64,000 nt of DNA, from contig NZ_QLME01000001.1 in assembly GCF_003259895.1 (NCBI RefSeq), positions 154,721-218,720 of the forward strand, written 5' to 3'. Made by a program: the position numbers and the translations under genes. The stretch comes from Halanaerobium saccharolyticum (lineage in GTDB: Bacteria; Bacillota; Halanaerobiia; Halanaerobiales; Halanaerobiaceae). The notes beneath the pieces are model-generated. The model had not been told where the DNA came from. It saw only the letters and a program-made list of their open reading frames with translations, and did not search any database. Below, piece after piece: positions 18,267 to 26,735 of this stretch; position 1 is the stretch's first letter; each line of letters starts with the position of its first letter.

Positions 18267-18881
18267 TTAAGAATTAATCGGAAATTTATTTTTTAACATT
18301 TGAAGATCTTCATCCTCAGAAATACTGGATAATTTAGGATCAGAATTAGCAACATATTTAGAAATAGAATCACTAAAATAAGCTTCTCTTTCTTCACCAT
18401 CTACAGAAAATAGAATCAATTGCACAATTCTCAAGCCTGGATATAAAGCTATTGGATTTGAAGAATTATTTACCAACTCTAAATTAATTACTCCCGCATA
18501 ACCGGATTGTAAAACAGAAGAAATATTTAAGCCTAGCCTGTTCCAGGAAGAACGGGTAAAGATAATTCCAAATAAATTATCAGGTAGTTTGACATATTCA
18601 AAAGTAGAAGCAAGTACCAACTGTTGAGGATATAATATGAATTTTTCTCCAAAATTACGATAAGTATCCTGAAAAAAAGTCTCAATTGGACGTCTATCAC
18701 TTAAAGGATCAAAAAATGGCTTTCGTGTCCGCATATCAACTTCAAATTTAGTTCCTAGCCTTAAATCAATTGTGCTTTCACCAATTTGTTTTTCATTGTC
18801 AAGAATAGGAGTAATAGTTAAGCTATTTTCAGCTTTTGAAGTCAACAAATTATTAATCTTTTCCTTTGAGATAATTGACAT
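18267..18881 (-). CDS. dCTP deaminase / dUTPase-fold protein
   Basis: A 204-residue trimeric dUTPase-fold protein of the Dcd type. Conserved blocks: ESTIDLRLGTKFEV, the FILYPQQLVLASTFEYVKLPDN strand (ends cited), RSSWNRLGLNISS, SGYAGVINLELVN with the expected Glu, and LYPGLRIVQLILF. dCTP deaminases convert dCTP to dUTP, and several act in phage defence by draining dCTP. The start is the ATG overlapping the protease stop as TAATG (1 base), with GGAGG upstream; a GTG four codons earlier is less likely. Its place between a protease and an SMC-like ATPase suggests a defence role rather than housekeeping. Confidence 0.8.
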   Translation of the reverse strand: MSIISKEKINNLLTSKAENSLTITPILDNEKQIGESTIDLRLGTKFEVDMRTRKPFFDPLSDRRPIETFFQDTYRNFGEKFILYPQQLVLASTFEYVKLPDNLFGIIFTRSSWNRLGLNISSVLQSGYAGVINLELVNNSSNPIALYPGLRIVQLILFSVDGEEREAYFSDSISKYVANSDPKLSSISEDEDLQMLKNKFPINS

Positions 18882-20293
18882 TAACCCTGCCACCTCCGCT
18901 GGATTCTACTGGTTCTAAGTGAATACTTCATCAAATCATTTATTAGAAGGTTTAAATCATAATCTCCATTTTTCCCATCTATTTTCCCAACTCTTTTTTT
19001 CAACGAATTTTTATAGAGAAATTTAGCGTACCAACCAGAATTTATAATTGCAATTGGATCAGCAGCAATATTATTTAATTCATTTGGTGGAATAACTTCT
19101 TTGATTCTTTGTTCAGCAAGTTTTTCAGCCTGGCTTAGTTTGTTTTTATTGATAATATTTTTCTCTCCCAATAACTGTTTTGATTCAGCTAACATATCAG
19201 GAGTTAAATCATTTATTATATCTTCTAATTTTTGAAACATAAATTTGCTTTCCTGAACCGTATAATTAATATTATTAATTATAATATTCCCTGATCTGTT
19301 TTGCTGCTGATTATTACTATTAGCATAAGCATCTTGATAGGATTCAATTTTTTCTTTTAATAATTCGGGAAGCTCATTGTATATTTTAAGTTCTTTTAGC
19401 GCTTTTAACATCAGATTAAACCTAAAGCTTAAACGAGGATGTGATACAGAACATGTATTGCTTAAATTATCATTATAAAAATTATTTATATTAGTGCTAT
19501 TTATCACAAAATCAAACATAGAAAAAACAAATCCCGGTCCGACTGTATAAACAGCTAATATATCAGATAATAATTCTCTTATCCAGTTTATTAAATAACA
19601 TCTTCTGAATATATTAACTAATTCTACCTGCCCAAGCTGATTACCTTTATTAGCATAAATACATTTTCTTAAGCTTAAAAAGTCATCACTATTAAAATCT
19701 ATTTTTTGAAATATCTTATCAGCAAAATTATTCTCTTCAACCAAATAATGACCTATTTCGTGAAAAAATATTCCAGATAGTAGTAAATTGTTTTTATGAT
19801 TTTTAGGAAAAGTTAACTTGATAAATTTTTTATTTACTGTAAAACCAGTCATATTTAGCTCTTTTTCTAAAAACATTTTTAATTTAAACCAGATTTCACT
19901 AAAAGAAAAGTTCATTTCCTCTCTAGGAATTGTTAAGATTTCAAAATCATTTTTTTCGATATCTTTAATCAAATCTCTAAAAACATTCATTATTTCTAAA
20001 GGATGTGATTTAAAATCTGTATTGGCTACTGCTTTTGCTATTCTTTGTAAATGACCTTGATCCCAGATGTTATTAGCCAGGATAGTTTTGTCACTAAAAA
20101 AATCATCATTATTTTTAAGATCATTATGGGCTATTTTCTTAAATTCAGTAATTATCATCTTAAGATCATTTTCAATAAATTTTTTTACTATATCTGATGG
20201 ATAAGCCTTATTGCTCAAAATATTTAACTTTTCTTCATATTTACAAAAAGAATCTAATAAATTATTTAGATATTCCTCTTTTGAAATAATCAT
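18881..20293 (-). CDS. HEXXH zinc metalloprotease of a defence-like operon
   Basis: A 470-residue protein with a gluzincin-like active site: FFHEIGHYLVEENN (HEIGH at 178-182) and the downstream RELLSD (E240, D244) as possible third zinc ligand, then SHPRLSFRFN near 287. No signal peptide or membrane segment, so it is cytoplasmic. It is coupled to both neighbours: the 144-residue gene ends one base before its ATG, and its stop overlaps the dCTP deaminase start. No named family was recognised. A protease next to a nucleotide-depleting enzyme hints at activation by proteolysis, which is inference. Confidence 0.7.
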   Translation of the reverse strand: MIISKEEYLNNLLDSFCKYEEKLNILSNKAYPSDIVKKFIENDLKMIITEFKKIAHNDLKNNDDFFSDKTILANNIWDQGHLQRIAKAVANTDFKSHPLEIMNVFRDLIKDIEKNDFEILTIPREEMNFSFSEIWFKLKMFLEKELNMTGFTVNKKFIKLTFPKNHKNNLLLSGIFFHEIGHYLVEENNFADKIFQKIDFNSDDFLSLRKCIYANKGNQLGQVELVNIFRRCYLINWIRELLSDILAVYTVGPGFVFSMFDFVINSTNINNFYNDNLSNTCSVSHPRLSFRFNLMLKALKELKIYNELPELLKEKIESYQDAYANSNNQQQNRSGNIIINNINYTVQESKFMFQKLEDIINDLTPDMLAESKQLLGEKNIINKNKLSQAEKLAEQRIKEVIPPNELNNIAADPIAIINSGWYAKFLYKNSLKKRVGKIDGKNGDYDLNLLINDLMKYSLRTSRIQRRWQG

Positions 20294-20294
20294 A

Positions 20295-20729
20295 TTAATA
20301 ACCCCAACTGTTCATTTGATTGCTTTCCAATTTAAGCTTTAACTGATTATTTATTTCTTCTAATAATTTGATTAGTTCATCCATTTCTCCAGGTTCAAGT
20401 GATTTTTCTCTTTTAAATGAGATTAAATAATTATGGTACTTTTCAGCTTCTTCTAAAACATCATCAATAGTTTCAACTTTTATGTCCATATTATTTAGTG
20501 CAGAAGTAAATATAGAAAATGCATCAGCACCTGAAAACTCATTATTTAATTCACTAAACTGCTTATTACAGAAGTCAAGAATAACTTCAAAAAACTTAAT
20601 AGTAAGTTCATAATTTTTATCTTTACTATCTTTTTCTTTAGTTAAACTTTTAATAATTTTATTAAAAGTCAGTGATAAAGATAAATCAAATAAAGAATTC
20701 TCCTGTTTTTGACTGTAATCCATTAACAT
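20295..20729 (-). CDS. 144-residue helical protein, first gene of the protease/Dcd/ATPase operon
   Basis: Soluble, acidic, probably all-helical; no domain recognised. GGGGTG precedes the ATG with good spacing. It leads the operon, and its stop is one base from the protease ATG. Size and position would suit a sensor, inhibitor or adaptor, but nothing in the sequence decides this. Confidence 0.55.
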   Translation of the reverse strand: MLMDYSQKQENSLFDLSLSLTFNKIIKSLTKEKDSKDKNYELTIKFFEVILDFCNKQFSELNNEFSGADAFSIFTSALNNMDIKVETIDDVLEEAEKYHNYLISFKREKSLEPGEMDELIKLLEEINNQLKLKLESNQMNSWGY

Positions 20730-20810
20730 AATTAATTCACCCCTTCGTTTTACTTATACTTAATAATTCTATAAGGACTTAATAATTCCTTTATATTTGC
20801 TGAAATTAAA

Positions 20811-20844
20811 CAAAAAACTCCCACCTAAAAAAATCTGATGAGAG
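20811..20844 (-). terminator. Terminator repeat, copy 4 (short form)
   Basis: Core CTCCCAC ... GATGAGAG at 20818-20844, with a shorter loop than the others and a T6 run on the minus-strand exit. It lies after the truncated manC copy and is part of the ~900-base direct repeat. Confidence 0.65.
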
Positions 20845-21710
20845 TAGTAGTGTAATGATTACTGCATTTAATATTTTATTCGATAAATTTCTGCATATAT
20901 CGGGTGGTACACGGCACGGTCACGTTTTACTTTATAAACAATCCTCAAGACCTTCTGCTTCCAGAATGTTTCTGATCTCTTTAACTTCCTGGGCCCGCTT
21001 TTTATCACAGATTAGAATAGCATCTTCAGTATCAACTATCACTACATCATCAAGTCCAATAGTAGTTACTACTTTATTTGGACTGTGAATAATAGAATTA
21101 GTAGTATCTATACCGTAATGTTTACCAATTACTACATTACCATCAGCATCTACCTTTTTAACTCTCTCTAAAGCCGGCCAGCTGCCGAGATCATCCCAGC
21201 CAAAAGAACCAGGAATAACAAAAATATCATCTGCTTTTTCCATAATTCCATAGTCAATGGAAACACTCTGCATTTTTTCGAATTCATCTCTGATTACTTT
21301 TTGAGCTAAATCTGTACCTAAAGCATTTTTTATTCTCTCTAAAGACTCATACATCTCAGGTAAATGTGTCTCTATATTAGCTAGAATACTGCTTAACTGC
21401 CAGATAAACATCCCACTGTTCCAGAGATATGTTCCTTCCTTTAAAAACTCTTTAGCAGTGCTTAAATCAGGTTTTTCGGTAAAGTTTTTAACTTTAAATA
21501 CCTGATCACCATCTATGGTATGTAATTGATCACCAAAGTGAATATAGCCATAACCAGTTTCTGGATGAGTTGGTTCAATACCAATAGTAACTAAGTTTTT
21601 ACCGGTTGCTGCAGTCATAATTGATTTTCTTAAAATATCTACAAATCTTTTTTTATCTTTAATTAAATGATCAGCCGGTAAAACAATCATTGTTGAACCA
21701 GGATATTTAT
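20818..21710 (-). repeat. Direct repeat A (3' part of manC plus terminator)
   Basis: Nearly identical to 36424-37320, in the same orientation. Both begin at the terminator hairpin, share the TTTAATATTTTATTCGATAA-like spacer, and run through the manC 3' part until GGATATTTAT, where they diverge. The copies bracket the 14.7-kb second island. Confidence 0.85.
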
Positions 21711-21735
21711 TGTTATCTATCAAATACTTAAACAT
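20932..21735 (-). pseudogene. Truncated manC copy
   Basis: A frame of 267 residues that matches the intact mannose-1-phosphate guanylyltransferase at 36542-37618 from KYPGSTMIVLPADHL to the C-terminus. It lacks the first ~100 residues, including the nucleotide-binding GGEGTRFWPLSR motif. The first nine residues (MFKYLIDNN) are unrelated filler. It cannot be catalytic. It marks one edge of the second island. Confidence 0.85.
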
Positions 21736-21817
21736 CGCGGTGGCGAAAACAAGCCCAAAATATATTAAATAGAGAACTCAATTAACAATAACAATGGATA
21801 TTTCTTTCTCTATGTGT

Positions 21818-24800
21818 TTATAAGATATTTTCTCTAAGCATATATCCCACAGAAGATCCTTTATCAATTAGAAAATTTAATATTATCATAAGCCCATCTC
21901 TCACTTCTCTTTTTCGCTTTATTTTTTCTTGATTTTTAAAAACATAATTTCTTGTAAAATTCTCCAAATGGTAAATAGTATTTGTCTCTAGTTTTTTATT
22001 AATATAGCCTTTATTACTACCGATAATATTTGAAATCCACTTTAAACCATCATCTATATAATAACTACCGATATCATTTAATAACTTAGAAATTGCATAT
22101 AAAGTAGAAGGACAATGGCCAATCTTGTCTGAAATTTCTGTAAAAAACCTTTTATTATTATCTTTGAAGGAATGCCATACTTTAACATCTTCCTTCCAGG
22201 GAACTTGGGCAAAAAGATAGCTCTTAATTAGCTTGTTAATATTCCAACTATTTTTAACCTCTTTACAAACACTAATAACTTTTGGTTTGAATATATTCCA
22301 TACTAACCAAAAATTATCGTATGTATTTAATTTGTCCTCAGCTTTAACGAACTCTTTAAATAAATCAGCAATCGATTCATAAGTACCGAACTTATCAATA
22401 AATGGCTTCAGTAAATTTGGAATATCCTCTTTCTGTGAAGTTAATACAAAATGAGAATATTTTTTAAGAAACTCATGTTTTACCATATAATTAACTTTTT
22501 TATCAAAACTATCTATTAATATTTCATCTGCAAAAGCAGAAACTATTATTTGTACAATTTCCTTATGTACCTCATTATCAGTTTTCTGAGGAATCATTTG
22601 AAAAGCAGTTTTTAATATACTTAAATTATTTTTTGAAATATCTTCTTTAGTATTAAACATTAATGAATTATCTATAATACTTTTAATAGTCTCTTCATTT
22701 TCTTTAAAAAACCTTTCCATTAGTTGTTCTTTATCTAATTCATGTATACCCTTTCTGAAATTTTCTTCTCGAATTTTTTTCTGTAACTTGTCATATTTGG
22801 GTCTCAAAAATAAATAGCCCAATAATAAGTATTGTGCGTCATTGAAATTATTTTCCCATAACTTATGGATAGCATTAATAGAAAAGATACTAAAACTAGC
22901 ATTTGAAACTAATCCACCAACTGAATCATCCTTGAACAGAGTAAATAATAGAATTGTTTTTATTATTTCCTTTTCTTTAGGAAATACTTCTAACAGTATT
23001 GGTAGTGAAGAAATGGCTGGCTGCACTCCATCAGATATTTGATATCTATAATTTGGGTTAAGAGAATTACCTGCATATTCGATAAGTATATCTTTACAAA
23101 ATTCTTTGTCTTTTTCTGAAAGCTTATTCATATTATTCTCTATCAAAAGAGAACATACATATGCAGGAATTGATCGATTTATACGTAAATAGCTTTGCTG
23201 GTTATCATAATCTACATTATCCAAATCATCTGATCCAATTTGTTCAGCTTCTTCAATTATATCCTTGACTTCTTGAAGAGCCAATAAAGGATCATTTTCA
23301 TATTTATCGTATTTCTTATAATCTTCATCATCATTAAATTTGAGTTCAGCCCAATGTTTTAAAGATAAGTGTTTTGTGAGTTGAGAACTTTTTTCCAAAG
23401 CTTTTTCACTATACTTCTGTAAATCAGGCTCAATTTTTGGATTAAATTGAATTTCAATACCGTTTTCAACAAATTCCGTAGTTATATTTATTTTTCTTCT
23501 ATCCATTCTGGAAAGAAATAGTCTCCAGGTTTTATCGGTTTCATTCTCTTTTAACTCATCTGTTAATTCTTGATAGTAGTCATCTAAAATATTCCATAAT
23601 ACTTCTTGCCTGTCTTCTGCTACCTCTTCACTTGTTTCTTCACTTCTAAAACATTGGTAATTTAAAAATAAGCGCTCTAATGATAATTTTCGATGTTTAT
23701 CTTCACAGGTTTTAATCCTTTCATTTTCGTAAAACTCATTACCTCTACTCCCCATATTTCGGCCCAAAGAGTATAAAGATTTAGTACTTTTTTCCGAAAC
23801 TAACCTAGTAGTGTCCTGAAGAATAAACTCCTTTGTTTTAAATAGTATCTTCGCTATATTAAATGTTTTTTCAGGATAGGCTAGAACAATGCTTGCTACA
23901 ATTGAAGTAATTGATGCAGATTCAGAATTTTTAATAAGATATAAAAGCATATTTTCTAAACTTTCTGAGTTAATCTTCTCTCCTACTTCTAAAAGATATT
24001 TTTCTAAAGCCATATGGATAGACTGAAGCAAATAAGGACTTCTAGGTGAACTGGTACCTCTATACATATTCCAAAGACAATGGCTAACATATTGTTTTAT
24101 ACTATTTTCCTCATTTATATAAACTTTAACTTCTTTTACAGAATTATCAAATCCTGATTGGGCATACTTACTTATCGATTTGTTTGTAAAACGTAATATA
24201 AAGTCTACTGTACTATTATAAGAAAATTGTAACAACCAATAAATTGGTGTTTGAAAGGCACTTGAAGGAAAATAATCAAGATGATATTCTTCCAAACCAA
24301 AATAGGATTTTATATCTAAAGAGGAATGACCAAAAGGATATTCTGATTTTGGTGTAATAGTCCAAAAAAGATCAGCCAATTTTATTACGCAATTTGGTAG
24401 GTATTTACAAACTAAAATTCCTTCAAGTTTTGTTAAAATAAATTTTGAAAAATCATAATAAGGGTCTCTATGACGCTTCCATTTATTTTGAATAATTTTC
24501 TTGAAAATGTTTTTTAACTCAGTTTTTATTTCAGCCGCACCATAAATAATAGTTTTTAAAAGCTGTTCTTTGATATTACCGTCAGATAAATAAATGTCTT
24601 CACTAATAACCCATTCATAATATTGTAATGCAACTAAAGAAGAATATCTTGTTGTTTTACCTTCTTTAATATTACTATTCCAGTCATAAATAATAGGCAA
24701 AATAAAATCTATATTATCTATACCTATTCGTTCTATATTTTCGTATGCAAATTCTATTAAACACTCCCATCCTTGTCCTTTTGGTTTTGTTAGGACATAA

Positions 24801-26560
24801 TCTAATTTAAATATATCTAAATTTTTCAAACCCAGCTCTTTAAAAAAATCTTCATTAATTTCCTTACAAGATATTCTCAATAAAAAAGTAAGTCTTTTTA
24901 ATAATTCCTGTTTATTTGCTAATAATTCCTTTTCAAAAATATCAAAAAAAACTTTTGAATAATTTGAAAGTAAAACAGATACAAATATTTCGTCTTTCCA
25001 AAAAGATTCAATTTTGTCACTGTCAAAAACTTCTTCAATAAATATCTTAATGTCATTGTCTTCTAATAATAGTTTTTCTGATATCCAATTTCTAAAACAT
25101 CTCCGTATTGGTAGAGAGTGACCTATTTTTTTAAAAAAGTCTTCGTTCGTAGCTTTTTTAATGTATTCACTTTCTATGATTTTCTCCAAAGCCCATTCCT
25201 CATAAATATCATGTGTAATAAAATACCCTGCTAACTCATACCCTAAAATCCCCTCTTTTGTTAATTCGTTTAGAATATTTGAATCACAATCACAACTAGA
25301 ATTAATAAAAAAATGACCACTATTTGCACGTTCAAATGCAATCGTTAAAAAACAACGTTCTCTTTCAGGTTTAAACTTTCTTATAATTTTATTCCACAAT
25401 TTATTCTTAAACTCAATATAATCCAATTCTTCAGCTGGATTATAGTATTTTAAATATTCATTAAGATAAAATGGATTTCTTATTAATTCCAAAAGTTTAT
25501 TATCTTTTGGTAATGAAAATTCATATTTATCGGAAATTGAATTTAGTTCTTTCAATTCTATATTTTTTACATTTATATTTAACGGAGCAATATTATAGAC
25601 TTCAAAAAATTGATAATTTAATTGCTCTAAATAATTATTTCTTGTTGTAAAAATAATTTTCCATTTATCTTTAATAAGTTCAGCAAGAAATTCTTTGAAA
25701 GGATCTTTATTCCTAAGATCTAACAGCTTTTCTGCAGAATCTATTATAATAATTTTAGTTTTCTTTTCTTTATACGCTTTAACAAAATTATAAAAACTAT
25801 AGTCGTTAAATAAATTATTAATATTTCTTAACTCAAACTCTGTTGCTTTAAATATAAAAAAGGGTGTATTGTCTTTTAAATCTTCATATAATTTTTTAAT
25901 TAGTACTGTTTTTCCAACCCCACCAACACCACTTACAATGGTTATCTGTTGTGATTGATCCCTTAATTTTTCAAGCTTTTTATCCCGGTTAATTTCAAAA
26001 CTTGTATTATTAAAATTTATACTAGTTTTTATACCAGATAATATGTTTTCATTATGATTCTGTTGTTCTTCTAATAAATCAAATATACTTGTATCAAAAG
26101 TAAAAAAATGTTTAGTAATAATTGCATTTTTATTGGATACAAAATCAGACTCAAAAAAACTAGCAGTCCTCCATTCTAAAATAATATTTAATCTTTCTGC
26201 CTTTTCTTCTATATCCATTAATCCTTCTGGTTTTTTCCCTTTATATTGTCCCCACTCTTGGTTCGTATAAAAAATCAATTTCGTTATATTTGAATAATAT
26301 TTTTTTGATTTTTCAATTGTAGTTAATAAATCTTTTTTATGATTAGAAAGTGTAGAGTTATAAAACTTTGCTTGCCATCCTATTATATTACCATCTATTT
26401 CAATAGGATTAGTTTCAATTGCAGCCTGGTTTTTAAATCGGAAAATACCATATTGTTTTTTATACTCCCTACAAAAAAGCAAATAACAAAACCATTCAAA
26501 ATAACTTTGAGGATTTTCATTGAATTTTGCTTCAAAAATTTTCCAGTTAGGTTTAATCAT
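21818..26560 (-). CDS. Avs-like STAND NTPase with N-terminal nuclease domain
   Basis: A 1580-residue protein with three parts. Residues 1-150: PD-(D/E)XK-like nuclease of the Mrr/Cap4 kind, with AIETNPIEIDGNIIGWQAKFY (ends cited) giving E49/D56 and the Q-A-K variant at 63-65. Residues about 200-450: STAND NTPase with GVGGVGKT (211-218), Walker B IIIIDSAE (270-277) and FTTRNN. Residues 450-1580: helical repeat-like sensor. This is the layout of Avs (antiviral STAND) proteins, which recognise phage proteins through the C-terminal repeats and then cleave DNA. It has its own promoter at 26636-26664. Exact Avs type cannot be assigned by eye. Confidence 0.8.
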   Translation of the reverse strand: MIKPNWKIFEAKFNENPQSYFEWFCYLLFCREYKKQYGIFRFKNQAAIETNPIEIDGNIIGWQAKFYNSTLSNHKKDLLTTIEKSKKYYSNITKLIFYTNQEWGQYKGKKPEGLMDIEEKAERLNIILEWRTASFFESDFVSNKNAIITKHFFTFDTSIFDLLEEQQNHNENILSGIKTSINFNNTSFEINRDKKLEKLRDQSQQITIVSGVGGVGKTVLIKKLYEDLKDNTPFFIFKATEFELRNINNLFNDYSFYNFVKAYKEKKTKIIIIDSAEKLLDLRNKDPFKEFLAELIKDKWKIIFTTRNNYLEQLNYQFFEVYNIAPLNINVKNIELKELNSISDKYEFSLPKDNKLLELIRNPFYLNEYLKYYNPAEELDYIEFKNKLWNKIIRKFKPERERCFLTIAFERANSGHFFINSSCDCDSNILNELTKEGILGYELAGYFITHDIYEEWALEKIIESEYIKKATNEDFFKKIGHSLPIRRCFRNWISEKLLLEDNDIKIFIEEVFDSDKIESFWKDEIFVSVLLSNYSKVFFDIFEKELLANKQELLKRLTFLLRISCKEINEDFFKELGLKNLDIFKLDYVLTKPKGQGWECLIEFAYENIERIGIDNIDFILPIIYDWNSNIKEGKTTRYSSLVALQYYEWVISEDIYLSDGNIKEQLLKTIIYGAAEIKTELKNIFKKIIQNKWKRHRDPYYDFSKFILTKLEGILVCKYLPNCVIKLADLFWTITPKSEYPFGHSSLDIKSYFGLEEYHLDYFPSSAFQTPIYWLLQFSYNSTVDFILRFTNKSISKYAQSGFDNSVKEVKVYINEENSIKQYVSHCLWNMYRGTSSPRSPYLLQSIHMALEKYLLEVGEKINSESLENMLLYLIKNSESASITSIVASIVLAYPEKTFNIAKILFKTKEFILQDTTRLVSEKSTKSLYSLGRNMGSRGNEFYENERIKTCEDKHRKLSLERLFLNYQCFRSEETSEEVAEDRQEVLWNILDDYYQELTDELKENETDKTWRLFLSRMDRRKINITTEFVENGIEIQFNPKIEPDLQKYSEKALEKSSQLTKHLSLKHWAELKFNDDEDYKKYDKYENDPLLALQEVKDIIEEAEQIGSDDLDNVDYDNQQSYLRINRSIPAYVCSLLIENNMNKLSEKDKEFCKDILIEYAGNSLNPNYRYQISDGVQPAISSLPILLEVFPKEKEIIKTILLFTLFKDDSVGGLVSNASFSIFSINAIHKLWENNFNDAQYLLLGYLFLRPKYDKLQKKIREENFRKGIHELDKEQLMERFFKENEETIKSIIDNSLMFNTKEDISKNNLSILKTAFQMIPQKTDNEVHKEIVQIIVSAFADEILIDSFDKKVNYMVKHEFLKKYSHFVLTSQKEDIPNLLKPFIDKFGTYESIADLFKEFVKAEDKLNTYDNFWLVWNIFKPKVISVCKEVKNSWNINKLIKSYLFAQVPWKEDVKVWHSFKDNNKRFFTEISDKIGHCPSTLYAISKLLNDIGSYYIDDGLKWISNIIGSNKGYINKKLETNTIYHLENFTRNYVFKNQEKIKRKREVRDGLMIILNFLIDKGSSVGYMLRENIL

Positions 26561-26635
26561 ATCTTTGGCACCCCTTTTTTAAAGATGAACTATAATCAAA
26601 AATTATTAGCTTCTTATTTATTCCATTTTCAAATG

Positions 26636-26664
26636 ATTATAATACCTTTGTTTGCTAAAAGCAA
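26636..26664 (-). promoter_or_regulatory. Promoter of the STAND gene
   Basis: TTGCTT (26659-26664), 17 bases, TATAAT (26636-26641) on the minus strand. A TTTGC/GCAAA inverted repeat straddles the -35. Confidence 0.5.
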
Positions 26665-26735
26665 ATGGAATATATAAGTAGTTTTCCCATTTTTTAAAAT
26701 AGATTATCCACAGATCTGTCAGTTGTTCTAATTTA

